Shown here in pieces: positions 45,664 through 57,616 of a DNA stretch of 64,000 nucleotides (position 1 is its first letter; every line of letters begins with the position of its first letter). The notes under the pieces were generated by a model, which worked only from the letters and a program-made list of their open reading frames with translations, was not told the origin of the DNA and made no database searches. The position numbers were made by a program, and so were the translations under genes. Source of the DNA: Blattamonas nauphoetae (taxonomy: Eukaryota > Preaxostyla > Oxymonadida); the NCBI GenBank assembly GCA_033064195.1, contig JARBJD010000003.1:744001-808000 (forward strand). The letters are read 5' to 3'.

Positions 45664-46879
45664 ATGACACAACAGGGGGTTTGGTATTTTCTATATTCAT
45701 CGTTGCAAGTTAATTACCGTCACTCAACTAGCTACTTGGAAAGAATCTCTCATCTTTCAGAGCAGACAACTGGACGAACTGATCCTACTTCAGGATAGAA
45801 AAAAAGAAGAATTTCTCTTCTATTTGGAAAATATTCAGTCATTAGACAATATAATTGTGAATAAATCAAAAGATGCTATCCGAACCCAGGGAAGATTGGA
45901 AGAACAACAGATTAACCATGCAATCGCCAGTCTCAGATCTTATCGAGAAAAGCTCCTCAACTACCTGTCCCTACTTGCTCCTGGAGCTGCGTCTCAGTCA
46001 TCATTAGTAGATGAGCAAGATGCTTTGGATCTGACCTCCGATGTCCACAAGTTTTTGACAGCATTAATCAAACAAACAAGTGACTTGCTCCACGACACAT
46101 ACGTCGATGATTCCTTCACAAATTATATGTCAGACCCCCCCTCACTGATTCCATCTGCAATGTCACAGTCAGGTTTCGATGAGAACCTTTCCCAGCAACT
46201 GACATTCAAAGCAGTAAGCGAACAAGAATCCTGCCCTCTCATGTTCGGTCTTCCTCCGTACTTAACTCCATCCACGGTTCCCCTCTCTCTCACTGTTCCC
46301 TCTTTCAATCTGTATGCTTTCACTATCCCAAACTTCACACACTCCACTGAATACGACTCATACGTGGAATCTCCTTCATTTATGACACCCCCGTTCCCGT
46401 TCAAGTTCAAACTTCGAGTTTGGCCAAAAGGATTTGCTCAAGCTGACAGTCCAACAGACATTGGTGCGGCTATCGTCCTCCAGAAAGGCTTCAGTCGGAA
46501 TGTCGAAGAGTTCGCCCCCAAACTGTTCCCGACAAGGACCACTCCAGATACAGCAACTAATACGGTCCAAAACCTGTACACATTTGACCTTCGCATTGAG
46601 ATGCTCTCAGAATACCCTGAGAAAGCTAAGCAGTCGGTTCAATTCCCATTTCGTAAACAGAAGACTCAGGAATGCAAAATTGGGAAAGGAAGCGGATGGA
46701 CTTCATTTATCAAGAAGCAGGAAGTCGTCGACGGAAGACTGATGTGGAAAGAAAACATGGCAGCCCATTTTCTCTTCGGTTGGAGATTCCCAAATTACAA
46801 GCGAATGACTGAGGCATATCATCTCAGTTACATCGAGCAAAATCAGTATTTGATTCCAGAAGATGATTCGATCAATTAA
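45664..46879 (+). CDS. MATH/TRAF-like domain protein with N-terminal coiled coil
   Basis: Exon 1 (45664-45678, MTQQG) and exon 2 (45761-46879) flank an 82-nt intron in phase 0, giving 377 residues. Residues 5-90 form a helical coil (SRQLDELILLQDRKKEEFLF and LEEQQINHAIASLRSYREKL). The C-terminal third has the layout of a MATH domain: FPFKFKLRVWPKGF, DIGAAIVLQKGFSRN, a strand FDLRIEMLSEY, then GSGWTSFIKKQEVVDGRLM. MATH domains bind peptides of partner proteins, often in ubiquitin or receptor pathways. The five-codon first exon is inferred from splice signals and is the weak part of the model. Confidence 0.62.
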
Positions 46880-46978
46880 TCAACACTTTCACTTGCATTT
46901 CTCCCTCATCGGTTCATCAACTTTTTTGGAGAAATAAACTTGTGGTTACAATCTGAATGATCTCGTCGTGTTCCTCCC

Positions 46979-48598
46979 TCAGGTCGGATCGTCTTCTGAA
47001 GTGTGCGTGAAGAAGACCCCTGTCAACCTCTCGGATGAATTGAACGACGTAAAAGAATCAGAGGAGAGGTCAGATTGAGAAAATGTGGAGATTAGAAAAG
47101 GTGGGTGGGTGATTATTGTGGTGTGATTGGACTGTGCAAGTGGGGTCAGGAGATCTGGGAGCCTCTGAAATGCTTCTTCTGAGCTTGCCAAAACGAAAAG
47201 AGCGTCGTCTCCCCCAGCTGAGACCATGTGAAGAGAAAAGAACAGACCTCCAGGAAATCCAGCTGCGACGATCCCGTCGACCGACTCAATGGTCTCTGCA
47301 ACCAACACTGAAAAGGGTGGAGTGATGTTCACTTTGGAGAGAGAGGTGAGTTCGATCAGAGTGTGTCTGTACTGTTTGAAGAGTGTGGACAATTCAATCA
47401 ATGATGTGCTCTGTTGGTCATACAGAACCTGAAAGTGGGCCAAGATTTGTTTGTTGGTTTCGTTCAGTTTCTCAGAAATCGTTGTCCACTCGTCCCAGTG
47501 ATCTTTCTTCCACTCGTTGAGCTGTCTTGTCAATGATACCGTCGATGACCCGGATGATAATTCCACGATGGCAGCGAAAAGTGGGACATGGAAAGGGTTC
47601 TCAGGAATGGAGGAGCCAGAAAAGAGGTCACTAGAAAAGACGTGAGAGCCGTGGAAGCATGTTGAGACGTCAAAGCCACTCCCGATCTTCTGCTGCAGGG
47701 TATTGTGTGTCTTGTGACTCACCAACCGTGCGACGACGATGAAGTTAGTGGACGGGACAATGAAACTGTTTGATTCGGAAGAGGAAATAATCGCATTCCA
47801 ATTGTTTCGGAAAGTCGGGTGGAGGACAAGTAGGAGAGAGGAGACGACAGAACTCACAAGACAAGCGCTGCTTCCCAATCCTGTTTTTCCCTTTGCGATT
47901 TCGGAGGATTGAACTCTCTGATTGAAATTATTGATGTCAGTGGTTGAAAACAGGTAGCAAGCATGTTCGTTGTGTTTTTGGAGAAGAGACGACAACGAAT
48001 AGAACGATGGATGAGACTTGACTGTGAGAGAGATGTCAAATGTGGGATCTAACGGTGTGATTTCATTGATGAATCCAAGTGCAATGGAAACAATCGATCG
48101 GAAAGTGGACAGTGAGTCCTGAGGTTGTGTAGTTTCGAGTGGAATGAGTGAGAAGGTTGACGAGGAGTTGTCTGGCGATTGTGAAGGATTCACACCGGCT
48201 TCTTCAACTGAATATTCTTCCGATCGAGGCGAAAAAGCTGGAGAAAAGAGTTTTATTTTCCTTCCTCCCTTTTGAGACCGAGAATGGTTTGTTGAATAAT
48301 GATGCGTGACAGTGCATGTAAAACGAAATGAATCTGTTGAAACGACTAATCCTTTGATAAAGAGAAGGGCATGATTGTGATGAAGTTGATACCAGAGATT
48401 GACGGCTGGAGAATCAGATACCCTCCAGTGATTAAGATCTTTCCGGGAACGGAGACCGTTCTGGTCGAAAAAATGTAGAAAAACAGATGGAAAGAAGGAG
48501 AGCTCTGTGAAAAATAGTCGAATACAGTGATGATGACATTTATAGAAATCGTATTCGATGAGATTTCACAGATTGTGGACCGATGAAACAGCGTCCAT
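46979..48598 (-). CDS. ERG8: Phosphomevalonate kinase (GHMP kinase)
   Basis: Converts 5-phosphomevalonate to 5-diphosphomevalonate in the mevalonate pathway to isoprenoids. Exons 48598-48570, 48460-48393 and 48351-46979 (introns of 109 and 41 nt) sum to 490 codons. The N-terminus has TVSVPGKILITGGYLILQPS, matching yeast Erg8 APGKALLAGGYLVL. The GHMP ATP-binding motif is GKTGLGSSACLVSSVVSSLL. The substrate segment is QQKIGSGFDVSTCFHGSHVF, and the C-terminal motif GFPGGLFFSLHMVSAGGDDA corresponds to PGAGGYDAI. The catalytic layout appears intact. Products of this pathway include the prenyl groups used on CaaX proteins. Confidence 0.92.
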
Positions 48599-48660
48599 TT
48601 CTTTGAAACAAACCAAAATCTGACAAACCAAAATGTTCTAGATTGTCTTCTGAAATGTTC

Positions 48661-50500
48661 TTACCACTGAAGAGTCATCGGATTAATGCTCACGTTGCTC
48701 GACTGTGCCAGAGTGGCAGGATCTCTTGGAGCATAGACAGAATTGATGACAATTTGAAGAATTTCACTCTGCTGCTGTTGAGCAGCTTCAGGATGAGATG
48801 ACAAATAAGCAAGATGGAACTGAAGAAGATACTGTGGACATCCAGTTTGACACGAAGAAGAAAAAGCACACGTGTTGAAGAGCATCAAGAACAGATGTTT
48901 CTTCGCCAAAAGGTAGGGAGGCTGCAATATCGGTTGGAATTGACACAAGAGGAGTTTGTTTGTCGGCAAAGATCGGAGAGTAGGACTGCTGAACCGATTG
49001 AAGATTCTCAACTTGGACAAGAAACAAAAAAATCTCACAAACCAACGGCTTTTTCATTAACAACCGCAGAGGGAAGTCCACCTCCGCCAAGGCACGCACT
49101 GGGGCATGCTTCAAGATCCACAAACATGTACGATTGAAGAGCGCTTGAAGATTGACGTTGGGCTGCTTTCAGCTTTTGAATCATTGTTTGAAGATGCCGA
49201 AATCCAAAGACAGCCGCGGTGGTGACAGGCATAGGGAGTGATGGGTTCTGTCTGAATGATAAATGGATGGAAAAGACCTCGTAACTGAATTCAAGAGCAT
49301 TGTTCGTTTGTGACTTTGTAACTTTAGAAGCCCATCGTTTTTGAATGGATTGTTCGAACTGTCCTTGATTCATCGCATTTACTGTCCCAGCTGTGACTCG
49401 CTCAACAAGATGTCTTTCGACACTCTCTGCATATCCTCCAGACGGCGCAGGATATGATGGGAAAACAGATTCGGGTGTGAGTATACAGGAAAGTCCGAAC
49501 GCATGGTCGCAGGGAGAGAGGGGGAATGGGGGGTTTTGGAATGTCTGTGGATCACTAAGAACAATGTGATGGCGTTCAAAAAGGGTAAGGAGTTCTTTCA
49601 AAGTTAAGACAGAATCAACGACAGGAACTGAAGAGAAATTATCAATGAATAACGCCTACATTCTGTTCCAATGATTGGGGCGGTCTTCGCCCATCGTAAC
49701 GATTCAATCTTTCGATCATAACAAGGGGAAAATGCCACATGATAGATTCTTTTTTGGAGAGGGATTGTTGGGGGGATATTTTGAACAGTCGAGAGGATAG
49801 GAGCAAAGAAATATTTGACGAGCACTCCTTGCATATGTTGCACGGATGGCGCATGAAGAAGGTGTGGAATGAGTGTAGGATGAACTTTTTCGAGGTAGCA
49901 GACAAAACCGGGGCATGTTCCACTGAGGAGAGGGAGCTTCGACAGCGACGTCTGATCAGGAGGATTTGGAGAGGACAGGATTGGGTCGAGTCTTGATTCT
50001 ACTTCTGAGATAAGAGCCTGTACAGACAAGCACTGTGCGACGGCCGAATCGAGAACATAATCAAACCCAAGTGTTTTGTGAAGAAAACCTGAAATGAAGA
50101 AGTAAGCTTGTGTGAGTGGAAGGTTGTAGAGTGCTGCAAAAGATGTTGCAACCTGTGGTTCAATGGATGCAACAAAAATTTGCTTTGTTTCAAGGGATTT
50201 ACTGAAGTTCTCTTTCAAGAGAGCATCAAGTTCATCGATGCCTTGCTCAGATATCAGGACGGACTCTGCAGATGTAACACACCCACTATTGCATTAAACA
50301 ATAGAATTATGACGTAAAGAGATCAAGTAGAAACCTGCAAGCAAGGCAATCATTGAGTGAGACTTTGACAACTTCCTGAAGCAAAATATGAGCAAAAATA
50401 AACTTAGTACAATGAAATAAACCTCCTTCTGAACTGGAATAACACAGTTTTGGCTTGGGGCGATATAGTCACTGACAGAAAGTGATGAGAGAGAGATCAT
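48661..50500 (-). CDS. CIAO3: Cytosolic iron-sulfur assembly factor CIAO3/Nar1
   Basis: Hydrogenase-like CIA factor that passes Fe-S clusters to the cytosolic targeting complex. The N-terminal cluster ligands are in SDYIAPSQNCVIPVQKE and, across two introns, SLNDCLACSGCVTSAESVLI. The central part has LSGTCPGFVCYLEKVHP and YHVAFSPCYDRKIESLRWAK, matching ACPGWICYAEK and YHVTVMPCYDKKLEASR. The next exon has FVDLEACPSACLGGGGLPS, matching MACPSGCLNGGG. At least five introns lie inside, one about 33 nt. The protein ends SINPMTLQW before TAA; a C-terminal Trp is characteristic of Nar1 and of CIA clients. Start at MISLSSLSVSDY, the first in-frame ATG. Confidence 0.93.
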
Positions 50501-50661
50501 CAAACGATCCAACCAACATAGAAAGTTCTCGGCCAAACTCGTAGAGTCATAAAACTGATTGTAGAGAAGGCGGGTTGTTTGGTCACAGATTTCGCCGATT
50601 TCTTCAATCTCTCAGATCAATACTATGTGTTTTTTTCTCCCAGCCCAAAACAGGATGTTTG

Positions 50662-51662
50662 ATGAGTGAACCTTCGGGCTACACTTCGCTTCCTCTCTTA
50701 ATTCATGAAGTATCGTTCGTTATATCTATCTATGTTTTATATTTCCAAGGTTTTAGCCACTCCCCAGGCGCCCAACGATGAAATTTCCAGACTCCTCGTC
50801 GCTGCCCAAACGTTTGAATCTCCCAATCGAAATCACACCGTTCTTTTATCCTTCTCGAAGCTTTCATCATGACAATGCATATGATCACGCTTTTGTCTGT
50901 CTTGAAGATGCTATAGACAAATGGGCCTCCCTTTGGTTCATCTTTTCAATTTCCTTCATCATTTTCAGTAAAAATCGAAAACCACCATTGGAAGTCTGTC
51001 TATATTTTCACTGTGCGATAGCTGAGATTCATGAATCCATCGGACGAGACGATGAAGCCAAGGCAACATATGAAGTGTGATTTTTCTCTCACAAACATGT
51101 TTTATTGAGCAGGCTGCTGTCGTTATTGGGCAAACATTACCTGAATCGCATATAGATGTCACAATTCCTCTTGTTAATATCGGACGCATTTTGTATCACG
51201 CACAACAGGTTTTCATTCTTTCAATATGACTCCAATCAGTATCATTCGGCCATAGAATACTTTCAAAAAGCAAAAACTCTTCGCGAAGAGGTCTTTTCTT
51301 TTTCTTCATTTATTTTCTCTCAGGTCCTTGGCGATGAACATGTTGATACTTGCTCGGCATATAACAACCTTGGGGCTGTTCTCCTAATACAAGGTGAACC
51401 ACGCCCTTGTCTTGATTTGTTCACTAAAGTATTTTATCATGATTTTACTTGATGTGTTCAGTGTTTACAGGTCTTCCAACGAGAATTGGGAATGGAGCAC
51501 CCACGAACCATTGCGGCTCGTCAAAATATGGATCTCACCAAGTCTCGACTAGCAAGTGTTCCAAGGAAGATACCTGCACTCCCACCATGTCCACCTAAGC
51601 CGGAATGGGTCGACCCTAAGAAAAAGAAGAAAAAGAAAGGTGGAAAAAAGAAGAAAAAATGA
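50662..51662 (+). CDS. Kinesin-light-chain-like TPR protein, about seven introns in 1 kb
   Basis: Starts MSEPSGYTSLPLLIHE; the exons join as VLATPQAPNDEISRLLVAAQ, then TFHHDNAYDHAFVCLEDAID, IAEIHESIGRDDEAKATYE, QAAVVIGQTLPESHIDVTIP, YHSAIEYFQKAKTLREE and VLGDEHVDTCSAYNNLGAVL. The last exon reads VFQRELGMEHPRTIAARQNM and ends in a Pro then poly-Lys tail (DPKKKKKKKGGKKKKK) at TGA. Introns are about 30 to 47 nt, among the shortest here. The EEVLGxEHxDTxxxYNNLG pattern is that of kinesin light chain and NPHP3-type TPRs, which bind peptides or cargo adaptors. No further domain is present. Confidence 0.8.
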
Positions 51663-51772
51663 ATCGGTGCCATTTTATCGTTTTACTATTTCTTAATTTA
51701 CTGAAATCTTGATTAAATCAAACATTTCTCGGTCTAACAAACAGAGATCCCACATCTTTTTTTCAACGACCC

Positions 51773-54700
51773 ATGCTCACACCAGGTGATCCTCTGTCCA
51801 TTTCACCGGTGAAATCACACATATTCTTTGATCGAGGGTTCAAAACATATCTTGCCTTAGAGCATTCAATTCTCTTTTTCTCAAAGGGAGAAATAAGTAT
51901 TCAGCTCTGCATTACTTGCGTGCAGTGTGTTTATTCTACATTATTCACGCTTTTTCAAGTGGTATCAATCTTGACAAGGTGAAATCTGCGTCTTTATCTC
52001 CAGATTACCAGTATCTCGCCCTCCTTCTTGAGACTGACTCATTGGTCTCTTTTCTCTCTCAATTCAATAAATATGCTTCCTTCTTTCTCCATATATCCGT
52101 TTAGGTTGTTGTTGATATTCATCGGGATCGCAAATTTAGTTTCTACCCAGGAAATGCTGTTCAAGGCGCAGGATTCGCATGTTTGGACTTCCTCTGGATT
52201 GGACATGGAGATCAGGCAGTAATCAGTCTTCACAACCCAACTAAAGTATCCAAATCAATCACCCAAACATTGTGCCAGTATGATCTCTCGAGATCAGAGA
52301 AAAATGGGGCTTCATCGCAACCCACGCTCTCAGCCCAGAACCTTCCATATTCAATCATCATTGTGACTAATTATGGATACGAGATGTATCAAATATTTCC
52401 ATGTGAGGAGAAAAGCACCCTGGTTGCAAGCAAACGACTTCAAATTCACTGGTTCATTCTTCACTCGAACCCAGATCTCTTAATTGTGTCTCAAAACGAA
52501 AAAACGCACAATGAATTGAACCACACAACATCAGTTGCGGAGAATTTGCTCGATGATGGGTATCTACACGTGATTACTACGAATATCACACAAACACAAG
52601 AAATTATCTCGCTCTCAACTTTCTTCATTCCTTCACCACTTCTCACACATTTAACGCATTATGCTGAAAGTCTTTCTTCCTCTCTTTTGAAGTCTAAGGG
52701 GCGAGCAGGCTCATTTCTTGACCCCGAGCAACTCTGTATCTTCTTCCATCAACACTACAAGCAAAAAGGGCATTTAATGGTTGTCTCACTCGATGATATC
52801 AACGTAAAATCTGCAATCATCACAGAGACCACTGAAGAACACGACTATTACCTTCCATTACAGCAGACTGAGACCCAATCTCAACAGTACTCATATCTGG
52901 CGAAAGATGGAACATTCTGGACAAAATTACTTCCAAAGCCAGTGCCACAGGTTGAACTCAGCGTTATTCGTGTTTTACCACGAAGAGGACCACTTCAAAT
53001 CGCTCCTAAGGGGAAAGATGAAGAGGTGGATGTACCAGAAGAAAAACCAGATGAACTTGTTCACTATTCTTCTTCAAACACTGCCACACTCACTGTTGGA
53101 ACACCGCTGTCCTCAAACCATTTTTCTGTCGTGATCCTATACGGCCTTCCATTCCTCCTTTTTCATCATTCATCCTCCATCATCAACCCACAAAGCGAGC
53201 ATGCGTGCATTTCTGTTATTCCAATCCCTCTTTGTGAATATCCGCATCCTCCGCTTCCTCAGGGATTCCTTCCAAACCCATCGTTCCCAGTTCTTCATCC
53301 TGCCTCTCCACTCTTTGCTCCATTTCTATCCCCAAGTTCACTCATCACCCCAACAATCAGAGGGCCATCAATTGATCTGATCAAACGGAATCCATTCACA
53401 GATACGACTACACTCATCACACAATCGGATCTCACCGCTCTCGATTTCACACCGCAAGTTTTGTTCAATCAATCTTGCTCACTCTCCCCCGCCCAAACTG
53501 AGCAAACGATATATTCACTTCTTGAATCAGTTGACACGACTTCATCACTCTTTTGTGATAAGGAACAAGAAGAACAGAAGACTCAACAAAAAAAGATTGA
53601 ATTCTCAGCCCTCCAAGCCCTCAAGTTATTCACCACTCCGATTGTTACTCAACTCGACCTGCCAGATGATGTGGTCGAGTTCTTCACAGAAAAGGAAAAG
53701 GACCAAAAGAGGCTCACATTTCGAAAAGATAGTACGACACCTGTCTTTGAGACAACGCAACTGTCTCCTCAACTCAGCTCGTATTCTTCAGTCAACGCCA
53801 AACAGGAACAAATTAGACAAAGAAAGAAAGATCTTCCCGTCCCACTTCCTGTGAGCGAGGAGGAGGAGCAGATTGATGGACGGGGATCAATCGAACAGAA
53901 CCAGGACGCCCACCCTTACTTCCATCATCTCACCACCCTTCCACCTCTCTCCTCCTTCTTCCCACAAACCCCACTCACCTCCACAACAATCCTCCTCCAT
54001 TCCTGCCACTCTCCAATTGACACAGAAACTCCTGTTTTCTTCTCGGTCGTTGACAACATTCTTCTGGTCCACTCGCACAGTCACACGACTCCAATCGATC
54101 TCCGGTTTCTCAAAACGGAAACAGTCCTATTTTCATCAACTCAGTTGTTCTCTTCTTGTTTCCCTCCTTTTTGCCACTCCTCGTTGATAAAGACGTTCGA
54201 CCGATCTGTTCTCAACATTGATCCTTCCTCGTCCTGTCTCAACTGCTTCTGCCACCACTTCTCGAAAACGGGGGCACATCTCCCAATGTCCACTGTCCGC
54301 TCAAATTTCTCCACTTTTGACACTCAAAACGATTGTTATCTCGTATCTGGCAAACGGTCAATGAATAATCCTTTCATCTTCGTTCAACCGAACTGGATTT
54401 TGGATGTCGAGTCACAGACACTCTTTCCTCTTGAACTGAATGTTCGAGTGTTGTCAGAATTCTTGTGTTCCCACATCAACTCACCGAACGAAATGAATAC
54501 ATCTCCAATTTCGTTCCATCCGCTCGACAAATCTCAACAAATTTTGTTCCTCCTGAACAGAGAGAAGGGAAGGGAACTTGCTGCCTCAACTTTGCTTGAT
54601 GCGTTGTCGTCACCAACCTCTCTTCATCCTTCCACTGTCATCAGTGCTCTCATCCCATTCACACTCACCCAAATTCTCACAGCTTCCTTTTTGAAGAGCC

Positions 54701-56374
54701 AGGTTGTGAAATCTTTTTCTGCTCATCTCACCCGCTATTGGCTTCTCAACCCTGTTTTCGACGCATTCCTCAAATCGATCTCAGAACAGTCAAACCAACT
54801 CGCAAATGACATCGACGACGTTCCTGCCTTCCTCCTTGCTGCTTTGTCCACAAGAACAGCACAGTCATTCCCTCATGTGCGGGAGTCCAATTTCAATGTT
54901 GGATTCTCGTTGTCTGACATGATGTTCTCGTCGTTCACGATGACCCAGACAGATCTGATCTCAGTCATCCAGATGGTATGGCAAACTCGCCTTCGAATCA
55001 GGAATTGGACTCAAAATGAACTGACTCAACAATTCTTCGCTGCATCCACCCCTTCTTCGCTTCTGTCTCGCCCTCTTTCTCGGTCACTACTTCCATACAC
55101 TAGTCTGGTCCTCGCCATGGATGAGAATAACCCTTTATTCGATCCACTTGCTTCAACCACAACCCAACCCATCCTCACGAACAACACACTCCTCCATTCA
55201 ACTCAAACAATTCTCACCCAGCTCAAAATCATTCACAGTGTGTTCAACATGACAACACATCCAACGCTCGCTCTCATCGTCACCGCGCTTCAATCGTTCT
55301 TGAAGCGACCGCACTCAACTATCCAGTTCCTCAAATCTCAGATTATTCCTCTCGCCCTTCGCACTTCTCTTGTTCTCACCTCCATCACCTCTTCTCTAAC
55401 CGCTCCACCTCTCCGTCCACCACAAATCACTGACACGCCCGCCCCAACCCAATCTCCTCTCAAACTGTTCGTCTCTCCGTTTGGTCCACTCCAGCATGAT
55501 CTCACAATCCTCTCTTCTCTTGCTCGAATCATCCTTCTTGACTATACCCAACCGACACAAGCCATCCTCATTCTTCTCCAACAAAAAAGAGTTGAAGACG
55601 CTCTTCTCCTCCTTCACTCCCATCAGATCAGGCAGACCACGAAAAGTTCATTAGTGAGCAGACTGTCTCTCTTCGTGTTTGTCCAACAGCTCATCGTGGA
55701 CTCGTCTTTCTCATTTTTGGAGAATACTCGCTTCCACTGGCTTGTCCAGCGTGTCTATGCAAACTATCCATGGGCCTCACTTCAGCAAGCCATAACAGAT
55801 TTCTCAAAATCCAAAGTCTTTCTCGAGATCAAGTGGCTGACAGGAATTATGAGTTTTGATCCATCATCCGGAGACAATCGTGTCAAAACGAGGAAGCCGA
55901 CACTGCCGCCGCTTGGGGGACACGATGAAAGGAATGGTGTGGGTGATGTGGTGAGGTTGTATTGTGATTTGATGTATTTTCATCGTTTTCACGGATGAGA
56001 TTCCTCCTCTTCGTGTGAAGGCTCTGTTTCTGGTATTTTCACCAAGTCGTGATAAAACTGATCAGAATATCATCAGAGAATCACTGTCCCATGAAACTAT
56101 CACCATTCTCGCCGATGAGTGGCGTATGGTCTGCGAAGAGTCATCATTCCCTGCTTTTCATTGGTTTTTGAGAAACATCATTCAGTTTCAGGACTACTCG
56201 ACGTCTTGTCCACCGTCCACATTCTTCCACACCTCACCAGCACGAGAATGGAATGTTCCACGTTGCTCTGCACATCAGTGCGTCAAGGGCTTGAATGACA
56301 GAATTGGTGTGAAGACGAAAGGACGAGGAAACTCTCATAAGCGCTCGCTCAACCCCCTGTCTTCCTCTCAATAA
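51773..56374 (+). CDS. RMC1: RMC1/Mic1-like subunit of the Mon1-Ccz1 complex
   Basis: In animals RMC1 supports Mon1-Ccz1, the exchange factor for Rab7 on late endosomes. Exons 51773-51924, 51960-52044 and 52105-55998 (introns of 35 and 60 nt) are in matching phases. The propeller has INLDKVKSASLSPDYQYLAL, FACLDFLWIGHGDQAVISLH and IVTNYGYEMYQIFPCEEKST, then LQIHWFILHSNPDLLIVSQN. These follow human RMC1 (VKCIKFSLENKILAV..., VFITDQGIEFYQVLPEKRSL..., LNVNWYMYCPESAVILLS). Farther on, FVQPNWILDVESQTLFPLEL parallels the WIVFQPDIIISASQGYLWNL segment. It is about twice the human length because of inserts. Coding-like sequence in another frame (56003-56374, LADEWRMVCEESSFPAFHWF) probably forms the last exon; that junction is unresolved. 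Confidence 0.72.
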
Positions 56375-56519
56375 TTCATCTCTTTCAGACATCTGAATGT
56401 ATTCAACTCAACTGATTTCCATTACACAACTCGGTGAATTTGATATCGTTTGACGAAATCAGTCCAGAGATCCTGAGCAATCCTCGAAATGTCGTCGACT
56501 GATTCAGAACGTGCAACAC

Positions 56520-57291
56520 CTACAAAACAAGACCCTCATACTTCTGTTTGAACCATTGGATAGACTCTTCCTTTGTGATCCGGTGGGATTTGCCAATCGT
56601 GGAATGGCATCTTCGGCGGCGATGGACACGGAAACCTGGGCGTCCAAGATTGACATAGAAGTCCATTCCATAAATACCAGTGTTAGGGTCGTATTTCATT
56701 CCAAGATCGATGTGCTCTTGGATCCCAAAGCCAAAGTTTCCAGTGTTGGAGAAGTTTTCTTTTTTCAACTGAAAGAGACACAAAAATGATGGAAAACATG
56801 AGTCGAAGGAAATAATAGCCAGAAAAAAGCAAATTATACATGGAAACTTCTATTTGAAGCAAACCTCGTACTCCTTAACGCGGAGACCGGCATCGAGGAG
56901 TTTCTCGGCTTTTTTGCCTCGAATAGTGACGTAGGTAGCAATTTTCTCATTCTTTCTGATTCCGAATTGTTTAATTGTGAGACGAGCTGATTTGAAGGTT
57001 GAGAGGAAGGACGATTCGAAAGCAATATCGTATCGATGAAAATGATCGTGAATCGCAAACATTTGCACTGGCAGGGTTTTTGTTGAGTGAGTTGCTCAAG
57101 CACTTTCATAGCCTTTGTGAGTGCATCTCCAGCTGCTCCGACACCGATGTGGAGAGTCAGTTTCTCGATGCTGATCTGCTTGCAGGCGGATTGATCAGTT
57201 CTGGTAAGAATAAGCACGAAATAGTGAAGGTGATCTGTGTTAGAAAGAAAAGACGGAATCTATACTTCTGGACGCTCTTCGTTGGGACCAT
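56520..57291 (-). CDS. RPL11: 60S ribosomal protein L11 (uL5)
   Basis: Large-subunit protein that binds 5S rRNA and contacts the P-site tRNA. Exon 1 (57291-57266, MVPTKSVQ) joins [20 protein letters not shown], then [20 protein letters not shown], and after an intron [20 protein letters not shown] and [12 protein letters not shown], and after another [20 protein letters not shown], then [20 protein letters not shown] and [18 protein letters not shown]. All match RPL11 throughout. An in-frame ATG also exists at 57339, but 57291 gives the usual length. The end is either GLVL followed by TAG (56520-56522), like RPL11 DGIIL, or a spliced alternative described in the findings. Confidence 0.94.
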
Positions 57292-57616
57292 AATATCGAT
57301 CAGCCCACACAAAACTTCTAAAAAGAGGTGAGCACTCATTTTGGAGTAAATATCAAATTAGTTGAAATGAATACAGATCTAGTCCCAAACCCTACCATTT
57401 ACTGCAATTTAATCTTGAAGAGAAGCAACGAGTGACTTCGTGGGCACGAATCATTCAAAGTCTGGTAGAAGGTGGAAAAAAGCGTAAGATTCATCTCACA
57501 AGAAGGAAAAGAAAGAATATATGGAGTTCGCAGGAAATTGGGCTTCTCCACTTCGAAATCATCGAACGGTTGAAGAATTGATGTGATTGAGTTGGACTTG
57601 ATCTAATAAACACATT
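57292..57616. other. Intergenic stretch, no supported gene
   Basis: About 325 bases between the ubiquitin-like gene's stop and the uL5 start, both leftward. On the minus strand it probably holds the uL5 promoter. No RNA gene or reading frame is convincing. Confidence 0.45.
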
